Positions 27,911-40,900 of a DNA stretch of 64,000 nt are shown one piece after another (position 1 is the stretch's first letter; each line of letters starts with the position of its first letter). This stretch comes from Neodontobutis hainanensis (Eukaryota; Chordata; Actinopteri; Gobiiformes; Odontobutidae). Both the position numbers and the translations under genes were made by a program. The notes under the pieces are model-generated. The model searched no databases, was not told where the DNA came from, and saw only the letters and a list, made by a program, of their open reading frames with translations. The stretch lies in contig JALDNG010000048.1 in assembly GCA_024349245.1 (NCBI GenBank), forward strand, positions 637,001-701,000, written 5' to 3'.

Positions 27911-29913
27911 TGAACGTGTAAAAATGTTGCACTGGTGTGTGAACGTGTGAGAATGTTGCACTAGTGTTTGACGTGTGAGAATGTTGCACTGGTGTATGAA
28001 CGTGTATGAATGTTGCACTGGTGTATGAACGTGTGTGAATGTTGCACTGGTGTATGAACGTGTGAGAATGTTGCACTAGTGTATAAAGTGTGTGAATGTT
28101 GCACTAGTGTATAAACGTGTGAGAATGTTGCACTGGTGTATGAACGTGTGTGAATGTTGCACTGATGTATGAATGTGTATGAATGTTGCACTGGTGTATG
28201 AACGTGTGTGAATGTTGCACTGGTGTATGAACATGTGAGAATGTTGCACTGGTGTATGAACGTGTGTGAATGTTGCACTGGTGTATGAACGTGTATGAAT
28301 GTTGCACTGGTGTATGAACGTGTGAGAATGTTGCACTAGTGTATGAACGTGTGTGAATGTTGCACTGGTGTATGAACGTGTATGAATGTTGCACTGGTGT
28401 ATGAACGTGTGTGAATGTTGCACTGGTGTATGAACGTGTGTGAATGTTGCACTGGTGTATGAACGTGTATGAATGTTGCACTGGTGTATGAACGTGTGTG
28501 AATGTTGCACTGGTGTATGAACGTGTGAGAATGTTGCACTAGTGTATGACGTGTGTGAATGTTGCACTGGTGTATGAACGTGTATGAATGTTGCACTGGT
28601 GTATGAACGTGTGAGAATGTTGCACTGGTGTATGAACGTGTGTGAATGTTGCACTGGTGTATGAACGTGTATGAATGTTGCACTGGTGTATGAACGTGTG
28701 TGAATGTTGCACTGGTGTATGAACGTGTGTGAATGTTGCACTAGTGTATAAACGTGTGAGAATGTTGCACTAGTGTATGAACGTGTATGAATGTTGCACT
28801 GGTGTATGAACGTGTGAGAATGTTGCACTGGTGTATGAATGTGTGAGAATGTTGCACTGGTGTATGAACATGTGTGAATGTTGCACTGGTGTATGAACAT
28901 GTGTGAATGTTGCACTGGTGTATGAACATGTATGAATGTTGCACTGGTGTATGAACGTGTGAGAATGTTGCACTAGTGTATAAATGTGTGTGAATGTTGC
29001 ACTAGTGTATAAACGTGTGAGAATGTTGCACTGGTGTATGAACGTGTGAGAATGTTGCAATGGTGTATGAACGTGTGAGAATGTTGTACTTGTGTATGAA
29101 CATGTGTGAATGTTGCATTGGTGTATGAACATGTGTGAATGTTGCACTGGTGTATGAACATGTGTGAATGTTGCACTGGTGTATGAACGTGTGTGAATGT
29201 TGCACTGGTGTATGAACGTGTGTGAATGTTGCATTGGTGTTTGAACGCGTGAGAATGTTGCACTGGTGTATGAATGTGTGAGAATGTTGCACTGGTGTAT
29301 GAACGTGTGTGAATGTTGCACTGGTGTATGAACGTGTGAGAATGTTGTACTTGTGTATGAACATGTGTGAATGTTGCATTGGTGTATGAACATGTGTGAA
29401 TGTTGCACTGGTGTATGAACGTGTGAGAATGTTGCACTGGTGTTTGAACGCGTGAGAATGTTGCACTGGTGTATGAATGTGTGAGAATGTTGCACTGGTG
29501 TTTGAACGTGTGTGAATGTTGCACTGGTGTATGAACGTGTGAGAATGTTGCACTGGTGTATGAACGCGTGAGAATGTTGCACTGGTGTATGAATGTGTGA
29601 GAATGTTGCACTGGTGTATGAACGTGTGTGAATGTTGCACTGGTGTATGAACGTGTGAGAATGTTGCATTGGTGTTTGAACGCGTGAGAATGTTGTACTT
29701 GTGTATGAACATGTGTGAATGTTGCATTGGTGTATGAGCATGTGTGAATGTTGCACTGGTGTATGAACATGTGTGAATGTTGCATTGGTGTATGAACGTG
29801 TGAGAATGTTGCACTGGTGTATGAACGTGTGTGAATGTTGCACTGGTTTTTGAACGTGTGTGAATGTTGCACTGGTGTATGAACGTGTGAGAATGTTGCA
29901 CTGGTGTATGAAC
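27911..29913. repeat. Minisatellite, 29-bp unit, about 69 copies
   Basis: About 2.0 kb of head-to-tail units of the form gaatgttgcactggtgtatg followed by aacgtgtgt. Variants recur at a few positions: gtgtgaga, gtgtgtga or gtgtatga at the junction; ctagtg for ctggtg; gcattgg; and gtacttg. The array is GT-rich on the plus strand and C-poor. Because 29 is not a multiple of three and the minus-strand unit has no stop codon, all three minus frames stay open for long stretches, producing spurious histidine/threonine-rich open frames up to 381 codons. The unit closely matches one segment of the dispersed repeat at 35487-35700, so it was probably seeded by such an element. Confidence 0.97.
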
Positions 29914-30487
29914 ATTTTATAGAGTCAAGATGCAGTGGAAGGATTAGACTTTCATTGTACATTTGTATTCCTTAGGTGCTTGACGTGCTGGTGTCTCACA
30001 CACACCACCTGTGCTACTGTGCCCTTTAACTGCATGATAATTATAACAAATTGTGAGATTTACAATAAAAACAATTTTCAACTATTATTTTTCAGTGTAG
30101 TATATTCATCCATTTTACTTCAGGTGGTACACACATTTTAACAGTGTGCAGACCATTTTTAGCCTTCTGCTACAGAATGACACTCAAATATGCTGACATT
30201 TCAGAATCCCCTGGTGTTTTAGCAATGCTTTTTGACAACCTCAGACAAATTGACAATGTGGAAATTGCCCTGAAAAGACTACATTTTTATCTCTTTATAC
30301 TGTATGTTAACCCTAACACTCAATCTAGTAATGCTTCTGTGCTGCACACCAAACTGTGACAAGTTGTTTTCAATTCCTTTAGATTGCTGTTGTCAGCAGA
30401 TACACTGTACATTCAGAAGATTTGCTGGGTTCAATCTGGGTAAAGTTTGAGGAAAAATGGAGCTAACCTATAATAAATCAAAAGCCT

Positions 30488-30513
30488 TTTTTATTTTATT
30501 TTATTTTATTTTT
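30488..30513 (+). repeat. (TTTTA)n short repeat
   Basis: Roughly four to five TTTTA units in a T-rich stretch. Such tracts can be remnants of retroposon tails, but no element body was recognised beside it. Confidence 0.7.
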
Positions 30514-31846
30514 TAGAACTGCTGTTTCAGTATTCAGTTTCATGTAACAATCCTTGACTCATGATTTTCTATGTTTTTGATCTGCTTCCATGTTTCATGT
30601 AGCTTCCACATAGATGACAGTGTTTAACACCACCCTTTGGAAAATGGCCCATGCTGATGAAATCAAAAACCGAGGAGTTACCAAAGTTGTTTGGAATGGT
30701 ATTGTTTGAACTTTTTTTGGCGATAGTATTGAAAACAAGGCCAGTTTCTAAAAATCACTCCTCTTTTCACTACTCTGCAGACAGCACTTTTTAAAATGGT
30801 TTGTAATACAGCATTTAAAAAATGCTGGTGTTTGGCTGACGCTATCTTATTTAGTAGATGTTAAATCTTGTACCAATTTGTTGTTTTTTGCTCAGCACTA
30901 TTCCTCAATTACATTGTGATTCAGGAAATTCTACCATGCTACAAAAATAAAAATAAAAAGAACAAATGGTAATATTGCAGAACATTAGTTTACTCTCTAA
31001 TGGTTATGTCATTAATAGATTTTTTTTAGTATATTCTAAGATGGATAAGAGATAGACAACGTAAATGTCTGTCTTTAAAGGTCACACTCCAAACATAGTG
31101 CATCATTTCTCTTGTATTTGTCTTCATTTATTTTGGTCCTGGCCGTGCAGCACAATGACCATACGTTAAGTAACTCACAGCCAGTACTACGCTAGCTAGT
31201 GTGACAACCAAACAAAGCTAAATGTTTAAGTGTGTGAACGGTCGTCATTAATCACAGAGTCTGGAGCTGAGAGCGTGAGTCTGGGCTATGATAAATGAAC
31301 TGGGGGCGCCTCTGCACATGCATAACAGGGAATAAGAGAAAGGAGGAGGCAATATACAAAAGGAAAAGACGCAGAAGAGAGACCCACTGTGTGTCACCCA
31401 CAGCTGCTTGTTTATTTCTGCCTGAACATTAGTCACCACAGTAGCCATTTAAGTTCATGAGAGGAAAGTGTAAATCCCTAATTGGTGCGAGATGGATTTT
31501 GTTCTTTTCCAAAGGCAATACTGATGCTGATGCCCAAGCGCTCTGTCAGACTCTGCAGTTTTTGCACTGTTCGTTTTTATCAGCAGCCTTTCAGCCGATT
31601 CAGCACGTTGACGCATTGGGTGAGAAAGAGCTGTCTGACTGGCTCCTCAGCCCATCAAATCAGTTTTTTTTACTTATTAAGTGTGATTCTCTTTGGTTTG
31701 GCTTCCTCTTTCACTATGCGCCCAAAGTGTAGTAGTGCAAAGCTAAGCAAAAACATCTTATTGTCATTGCTAACTTTTCTTATTGTCATTGCTAACTTTT
31801 CACTAGGTATATCCTCCATTTGTGCTTAATTTATAAACTATTTCCT

Positions 31847-31848
<2 letters not shown>

Positions 31849-31912
<64 letters not shown>
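31849..31912. repeat. (CA)n dinucleotide microsatellite
   Basis: Thirty-two uninterrupted CA units. This is a typical polymorphic vertebrate microsatellite and explains the TH-repeat open frame around it. Confidence 0.97.
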
Positions 31913-31915
<3 letters not shown>

Positions 31916-32223
31916 GCGAGTTGTATCCAACCATATCTCTGCTTTTGTGTGTCTTCCACCTTAACCAAGAAGAATAGTGGTATAAGGAACTGTCAGGTCA
32001 GCTATTTAGGGTCCTGTGAAGCCAGTTTGGCAGACTAAGTGGTTGTGAATACTAATTTCTTATATTAAATTATTTTAAATGCCTGAGATGTCAGCCAGAG
32101 ATGTGCAGTTCTAAATATAATTTCAGAGTAAAACATTGTATCCAAAAGAGATGTAAACAGGATGATACTGGTGTAAACTGGTGTAACTGGTAAATCAGGG
32201 TCCAGGCAAGATTTATTTAATAC

Positions 32224-33005
32224 TAGGGCTGTCAAATTATTAAAATATTGAATTGCATAACCGTCCATAGTTAACTCACTTAAGTTAATCTGATTGTTTA
32301 ATTTGTTTTAAATGTCCTCTTAATAGCATATTTTGCATTTTTTACTTTGCTTATTAGAAAAGAGGTCAGAAATGTTATAACTGTTTTATACAACATTTCT
32401 TTTTGTAACACAATCCAAAAAAGCTTTCATTATGAATAAAAATATGCTGAAAGCATAAAATGTCAAACTCAAGTCCAAACAACAGAACAGATGGGCATAA
32501 TGAATTCAAAGCAACATTACAAATAACAATGTGGCGTCAAACTTTCATACTAAGAAATAAAATAAATAGCTGGAAAAACTGACCTATGTGCAGTAGCTAT
32601 CCATTTAGCTCTAACTGATGAAAGTTTGTTTATGGTTGAGCTGTTTAGGGTTTTTGCTTTTGGCGAGGAGGCTGAGCCGGGGCCTCTATGTTAGCGGTGT
32701 GTTTAGCAGCAGCAGATATTTTAGACTGGACGTGCCCCGGTAATGACTTCATTTCACATCAACATTAAATGCAAATAACTTTATCAAGAGAGCTATCTGG
32801 CATGGCTTTAAAAATAAACTTGCTATTCATAACACCCTTTTTGTAGTCCATGTCTGCTTTGTGAATTAATGCTAACTTACTGGTGCAGTGCGCTCAGTTT
32901 TTTTTTTTTTTTACTAAATTAAATAAATGATTAACTAAAAAAAATTGTTCCGTTGAAAGTCATTTGCAATAACATGTTATTAACGCATTAAATTTGACAA
33001 CCCTA
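32224..33005. mobile_element. hAT-like non-autonomous DNA element (782 bp)
   Basis: The left end reads TAGGGCTGTCAAATT and the reverse complement of the right end reads TAGGGTTGTCAAATT, so 14 of 15 bases match. It is flanked by tttaatac (32216-32223) and tttaaaac (33006-33013), an 8-bp duplication with one mismatch, the size expected for hAT transposition. No transposase is encoded. The agggctgtcaa terminus is familiar from abundant vertebrate repeats. The exact family is not assigned. Confidence 0.75.
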
Positions 33006-33574
33006 TTTAAAACACATCCCTTATCTGCCTGCACCTTCTTCAGCTTCTGTACACACACATCAATGAAATAAAGGCCACATAGTTTGATGTAACTTGACCC
33101 TAATATGGATACACATAGCAGTCTCAATGGTTGAGATATATAGACCATAGAAAGACAATTGGACCTGAATAGGACACAGACTTTATAGAGGCAACTCTTA
33201 ATCCTAAATTCCACGGGCCTATCTTTACGTGCGCTAACACAACCTACATTTTTGTCACATTTCAGCTTTGGGTTGTCTCTAAAGAGAGCTGATTTAGATA
33301 ATGGCAGCTTTAGACGTGGCTTCTGTCTGAAGCTCACACTCACTGACAGGTAATCAAAGAGAAGGGGCGCCCCAGTCATCTCTGCATCACTCTGATTTGA
33401 ACACAACGAGGCCAGACGTGAGGAAGAAGAGGCTGACATAATGAAAGGTTCGATGCCTTCACAAACTGCTCTGTCATGCTCTTCAGCCAGCTGCTGCCAC
33501 TTCCGCTTGGTCATGCTATTAACACCCACAGACAAGAATAGACTGAGATTCAAGGCAACACATAGGCACAGCAA
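32960..33574 (-). other. Unassigned 204-codon minus-strand open frame
   Basis: The first half of this frame lies in a locally GC-richer stretch (about 33180-33560) and includes a mixed hydrophilic segment starting MTKRKWQQLAEEHDRAV. The last part runs into the hAT-like element at 32224-33005, so it cannot be a conserved full-length gene. I recognise no domain. It may be a relic of an exon or retrocopy, a conserved non-coding element, or a chance frame. It is listed because it is the longest non-repetitive open frame outside the receptor exons. Confidence 0.2.
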
Positions 33575-35350
33575 TTAAAAGTTTTCTTCATTAAAATTAG
33601 TCTGCTCATTTTAAATGTGGATCTGGAGCTTTTTTCCAAGGAACACTTGAGAACAACAACACCTGCTATATATTTTTTAAACATGTTTCACGTCTATTTG
33701 TATTAATGACTTAAGTCCAAGTCGCCATCTGTCTGTTAATAATAAACTTTTGGGTGACTGACAGCTGCAATGACTGAACGCAGTCCTGGGTTTGTCTAAT
33801 GCATAAACATAAAAACAAATCTTGACTTGACAAAGATTTTATAGCTCACATCCTAATAACGCTTCCCATTGTGTAATTTCATTTTACCACTTCATTTCTG
33901 CCAACATAGAAAATTAGGAAACTTTCATAAGGCAAATATATATATATATATAATTTCCATGATAGTGGTTCTATCATCATAACGAATTGTTTGATGAAGT
34001 AACTAGGAAGGATAAGTACAGGAAAAAGGTGAAGGTAAAATGGGGAGGGCACTGGTGCTGGAATGACACGCATGAACAGCAAAGCGAGCAAGGGAAAAGA
34101 CGGCTTTGCCATTCACTTTGAAGCTTGCTCCACTTCTGTCTGTCTTACGTAACAGAAAATTGAAGAAAAACAAGTGCCAAAAACCAGACAGAGCTTAGAG
34201 GAACAAACAGGCAGCCTTAACATTCCAAACTTAAACACTGTACTACTTGCTTGCTGTAAAAAAGACATGGAGCTGTCATATCATTACAAAAAAGCCCAGT
34301 TATTAACTACAATGAGGATCAAGCACAAAGTTGGGCTTAATCTATACTTCATACATCTGCCACTACAAATCTGAGATGCATGGATTTTCTAATCATAATT
34401 AATTCCTGTGTAAAAAATAATAATTAAAATGGCATTCTATCAAGTTACAAATTGATAATAATAATAATAATAATAATGACAGTGTTAAAATGCTACTGTC
34501 AAACTGGAATTAAGAAAAAGAAAACCTCTTTGGAACTTTTGCTTAAATCATCAATTGGTTCTGAGTTTAGCCGAGGGAGGAAAGTCATCATCAATAGAGC
34601 CAAGAAAAAAGAATTCAGCATGGCAATGGTAATCAAACAGCGGCCATGTTAGAGGACAGTAAAGTCATGTGACTATGAAGAGGTTTCAGTTAAAGAAGTT
34701 TTGAGTTTTAGCTACACAAGTGATTTAATTGGTAAACAGTAGGACTCAAATAAAATAAGCTACTAATTAAACTTACCTTTTCTTTTCTTTTTTTTAATGG
34801 CCTACATTTAGTGTATATCAGTGCTGCATTAAATGCAAATTTGACACTTGCATTACAGAGTAACTGTGTGGAGCTTTTAACTGATCAACTACAAAATTCT
34901 GTTATTTGCATAAATAGAAGGCCATCATATTAATACAGCTCTAAAGAGTTTGCAAAATAATCAGTTTCTCTGGTTTTACTATTTATAGGTATGTGTTTGG
35001 GTAAAATTAACATTTTTGTTTTATTTTAAAACTACTGACAACATTTTTTTCCAAATTCCAAATAAAAATATTGCAATTTAGAGCATTTATTTGCCGAAAG
35101 CAACAACTGGTTGAAATAACAAAAAAATTAAGTTGTCAGACTTGGAATAATGGAAATAAAATAAGTTACACTATACACAATACTAATGTTTTAACTTAGG
35201 ATATTTGGTGGAATAACCCTGATTTTGAATCACAGCTTTCATGCATTTGGCATGCTCTCCACCACGTGGTCTCTTAATCTTTTCCAGAGCTGTATATTAT
35301 TATATTATTATAAAGTTACTTTGGAACAGTATGCATTTTATCAGTGTCAG

Positions 35351-35700
<350 letters not shown>

Positions 35701-37130
35701 TGAGATAATTTGTAATTTAAATGAAAATATAGGCCTATAATTAAATCATTATTTGTTGAAGTCTTATCAACGTATTTAAAGTGTATTCACAGTTTCCCTG
35801 TGAATGAGGAAACAAATCATCCAATCAGAGAGCTCCTTCAGGCGCAGCAGATGTATGTGTTTTATATTTGTGATTCTGTAATATGCTTGCACTGAAAATA
35901 GTTATTGATAGATTATAAAAAGAAAAGTAGGTTTTGAGGACAGTGACGAGGATGAGAGACAAGAGACCACTCTGAGAATATGAGCCCACCCTGTCGATGC
36001 ATTCTGCTCATCACTGTTTGGAGAGCACTGTTCATCTGCTGTTCATTAGGTTGTGATGACCCCCGACTGATGGGGCTTCACCTCTACACAGTAGCAGCAA
36101 GCACTGTGGCACTGTGGCACTTAGGCAAAAATCTTGAACAGCACTGTCCTCTTCTTGGTCTTCTGTTACTTTTTATGACAATCAATCTTCATGATGTCAC
36201 CATCGCCCACAGCAGCCAATGTTGCTATGGAGATCAGTAGATCTGCACCGAACTGCAGCCTCGGGGAGAGTTGAGGCATGGATGTGTTTGTATGCATGTG
36301 AATTGTGTGCACGGCTCATCCTTAATTCCCATCTGCAATCTGCATCCTGAACATAGTCTGTAATTCGAGAAGCCCAGCGTGGGGTAAATAGCCAAGACTC
36401 ATTTACAAGTATGTTAATGCACTTTCCCGCTCGTTTCCCTCCCCTGTCTCTCCTACGCACTTATTCTTCTTTCTCTGTTCCACAAATAAATGAACACTTG
36501 ATCTGACCTTTAGTTTTACTTTTTATCATTAGACTAACCATAATATAAAGACAGCTGTCATATGCTAATGAGGAAAAAAATCCAAATGCTTGAAAATGAA
36601 TTTGACACAATTCTCACTTTAGTGTAAAAAGCCTTATGGCTATTTTAACCTCTGTTTCACTTCCCACTTTTCTTCCACTTGTAAGTGCAACCTTCAACTC
36701 CTGAAGTGTGTTATTAGGATTAAACAATGGCAGTCATTTAAAATACCAGCTTTACTTTCCTTAATAACTACCTTCTGTGGTAATAATTACTCCCTTTAAA
36801 CAAATGGGGAAAACTGCTGGATTTCAAGGCAGTGTGCAGCTGGGATTGGGCACAAGTCCCCCAATGCATATTTATGTATAAGGAGCTGATCACAAGCTAT
36901 GCAGACCACCATCAGCCGTTATTTTGGCTATTGTTAAATTTTAAGGGAAGACAAACCCAATCATCATCATTCATCAATCATTTTTTAAATATAAAAATTC
37001 CTATATATAAAAATATAATAATAAACAGTATTATCAATCATTTAAGTTTCCCTCTTCCAAAAGCTTTAAAATCAAAAATGACCTTTAAAAAATGTGCAGT
37101 TTTATTTCTGTATTACTCATCCATTTAGAC

Positions 37131-37937
37131 CAAGGGTGTCCAACCTTTTCTCCTCAGAGAGCTACTTTTACAAAATGAAAATGGTCCATAGAGCGGGGCC
37201 GGCAGAGAGCTACTTGTGTTTGTAACATGTATTCTCAAAGCTTATTTCAACACAAACAAAATTAATTCTGTTTTGCCAGAACATTAACCCAACAAAATGT
37301 TGGTGTCCACAACTCACATTATGCAATAAAACATAACAAAAGACATTTACTTCATCTGCATGTGCATTTTGTAACTGTATATGCACTTCTTCCTGTGTAT
37401 CCCACACTATAAAATAAAAACATAAATGCTGTCAAAAGTAAACTGTACAGATACTTGTGTATTCAGTCACATGATGGAGTCAACAAGAGAGGTGTAGCCC
37501 TAGGTTTATTCTTAGAAACTTATTTAAATGTTCATCTGTCAGTCTGCTTCTGAACTTACTTTTATGGTTGCCTTAATCTTGCAAATCTTGCAAATTCTGT
37601 CTTTGTGTTTTCACAGTTATTAAAATGCATCCAAATGCTGCTTCTTCTCCTACTGTCACTCACTTTTGTATGCGCCTCTCTCCTTCTCCTCTCACTCCGT
37701 CCTGTTCAGAGCACCTGCGTATGAGCACACCCCTGCCCTCTCTGCTTAATTGTATGATCCTTGTCTAACCTCTCATGACTGGTTACACAGCAGCACGTGA
37801 CATCCAGGTCCACTCACTACAGAAAGCACCTGTATAGTGAAGATCATTCTGCTTAGTATTAGTTTACATACATAAATAAATAAATAAACTCCCATTGTTT
37901 ATTACCGGTAGCTTGTGAGGGGTGTGTGAGACCCCTG
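37131..37937. mobile_element. hAT-like non-autonomous DNA element (807 bp)
   Basis: The left terminus CAAGGGTGTCCAAC pairs with the right terminus, whose reverse complement is CAGGGGTCTCACAC. The element is flanked by a perfect 8-bp duplication, atttagac, at 37123-37130 and 37938-37945. Terminal CAGGGGT-type inverted repeats with 8-bp duplications are diagnostic of the hAT superfamily. No open transposase frame is present. Internal phrases such as gagagctactttt are familiar from fish repeats. Confidence 0.85.
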
Positions 37938-40900
37938 ATTTAGACATTGAAAAGCAAGAACCATTCAAGCCACATGCTTTCATCTTCACTAATGACACTA
38001 CAATATTAGTGTAGTATTTGAGATCAGCTCAATGGATGTATAACTGTTATTTTACATCTGTTCCTCTGCCCTCACGTGGCTAGTAGTTTAAAATGTAGGT
38101 GTGGCGTGCACATTTGGTGTTTTTGGGAGACCTGCTTTTGCATTGTGACTGACAAAAAGCAGGTCTTTGTCAAAGCACTATTTAATGCAACAGTGTGTAA
38201 TGAATAAGTCCAGCACGTAATGATGGAAATTATACCTACATAATTTAAATGAAAAAAGTAATTTATGTGGTCCATCCATCCAGGTATTAAGACTGGGCTT
38301 GTAGTGTTTGCACTTTGACTGTCCCCTGGCATTTGGTATCAGTTAATGTAGTGATGACTCACATTGATGAGTTTTTGAAATGTTCTTATTACAAGAGCAT
38401 ATAGGATTATAGTATACAACAATAAAAATAATATATATAAAAAAGGGTTTGGATAGGTATACTGGGGTGTAAATTAGGATTGTAAATGTAGTAAAAAAAT
38501 ATTAATAATGGATCAAATTAATTGATTAACTATTATGATAATATCTGGGTTTTTGGTTGTTTTGTTTTTTTCTCTTCTGTTTAGTGAATGGAACTTATTA
38601 TAATTAAAAATGCAATTGTATAGTTCTGTTGTTTTGTAGAAGTTAAGACATAAGGCAATGGCCTACAGATCCACGCTCATTTATGGTGATGAGCAGTGGA
38701 TCATGCCAAAAAGAAGAAGGGATTAGATACATGCAGCTGAAATTTGTTTCCTCTGCAGGGTTAGAAGGAGACTCCAATGTGACACTAAAGTTAGCATTGT
38801 ACGTTCATTGGTGAGATTCAGTTCCAATCTTCACTGCACACATAAGTCAAGAGTTATTTAGCTTCAAATGTACTCAATGTAGTCAATAGTTTGTAGTGCA
38901 CTTACCTTTTCTTTTTTCAATAAAACTACAGTAGTAGAATTTGGGCTGATTCTTTGCTATATACAAACTGCTCCATAATATTATACAGTATAATTAATTA
39001 TGAAATGGGAGTAACCAAGCCAACATAATAAACATTAAGGTTTAGTCTAAAGCCATATTGTTTATTTTAAGACTTAATCATTCTGGTAATAACCCAACTT
39101 AAATACGATGCTAATAGCATGGCTTTTTCAACAGCCAAAGGAACCTCACTCCGCTGACATGTTACTATATTAATGTTCTTTCAACTCCATGGACATAATT
39201 CTTATTTTAATCATTGCCTTTCTGATCGCATGCATTCCTCTTTTAGAGATAACACAACCTTTGGTGTGTTGGCAGTTCCACATGTGACCTTTAAAAGTGA
39301 AACCGACTGCAAACAGCTGTGTATTGAGTGGAGCATAATGTAGGGCTAAAGTGGCCACCTTGATCAGGTTCAGTCAAAGAGAGCCTTTATAAGTCTTTGT
39401 TCTGAACTGGAAAATGAGAAAATTAGTCACCTTTACGTATATACACAAGTGTAGTCGAGCTTACAAGGACTCTTCTGACCTCGCCTCTTGTTCTCGGCAG
39501 GAGAACACGCTCACCAGATTATGCTGTGTTTGACAAGTAATCTGTCACTTCCACTCTATCTTGCTGTTTTTCCTCATCTCATTCCTTTGCCGCTCATTGG
39601 TTTCAGATTTCTGCCCCTTTTTTCTTGCTTGACCTGAAAAGAAATATAAATTTTGTGTTTTAGTTTTCAAATTCATATGAAATTTCTATTCTATTTCTAA
39701 ATTTCGTATCCAATTCTTGATACTGTCTGCTGCCCATTGCATTTAGATGTTTTAATGCATTTTAGTTTTATTCCTTACCATATTTAAGTTTTTCACATAC
39801 AAATTTAAAGTTAATGCATTCATACGTCCATGGCTGACCAAAGACATACACCTCTTTCTTTTTAAGTTGAAAACAAGGTACTTACTTTGTAGACCAAGAT
39901 CCTTAATATATTTTCAATGAAGGTAGCTCACTGGTGCATACGTTATGTGGCCCACAGAGCAGACGCACTACTGCCTTCTGGCATGTGGTTCCCACCTACA
40001 TGTGCCTTAAACATAGAGCCCCGCTCCATGGACCTGTAAATAAACAAGTGAAAATATTTCCCAGTTGGGTGCTACGACATGTTACTTTCATTTTGATTGT
40101 TTCCGTGTCTCTGGAGTGATATAGTTGTCTTAGTAAGAATGTGTAGCGCAGCGCTGTAGGAAAGTACAGAATGATAATGATATCCTACAGGAAAAGTTCC
40201 AGTCATGCAGTGATAATCATTTCTACAGGATTAAGTCCTGACCCACATCGGTCCAACATATTAGTATTCAGAGAGAGTACTGCGGCACACAAGGCTCCAA
40301 ACCAGCAGCTGATAGGATAGCAGTAAGAAAGCGAAGTGGGAGAAGGAGACAAAGAGGGAATAATGAGGGAAAGAAATCAGTCTGACCATCCTCCACAACA
40401 GATGCAAAACTTTATTAATATGACAGTAATTTTTAACAAGTGAAATCTTAATGTAAAGATGAGATGGATCAAGAAAATTATAAAACAACTATCTATAATA
40501 GAGTTCTTCAGATTTATCACCACCTCAAGTTGTCATTGGCGCGATAGAAGATTTGATGGCACGGTATCTTGTAGCAATTACAAAGTTTAGCAAACAGCTT
40601 TTCAGTGGGCCTCTGCTTTGGATCTTTCACTCCCATTTGCATTTGTGGTGGGTGTGAGCGTGCAGCAGATGGGCTGTTGGAAATAAAGAAAACACTGAAC
40701 CACTGGCCCACTCACTAGGCTCTTGAGAAAAGCTATTAAAGGGAAATTGTGCATTTTTTTGGGAAAATGTGTATTCATCTTTTTTTCCTTAGATTCAACA
40801 TCTGTAAAATTTTGTTTACAAAGAGCTCCAAAGTTGTCCATAATTAATGATGTATCTGCTTTTCATCTAACCATTGTTATTATGAGCTTTCTTTTTGCAA

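Noticed and set aside
27911..29913. CRISPR-like array of 29-bp repeats
   Set aside because: Units abut directly with no unique spacers, and the context is a vertebrate intron; it is a minisatellite.
28770..29915. Histidine/threonine-rich minus-strand open frames up to 381 codons
   Set aside because: They are a by-product of a 29-bp tandem repeat without a stop on the minus strand; all three frames are open equally, and there is no promoter, splice or conservation signal.
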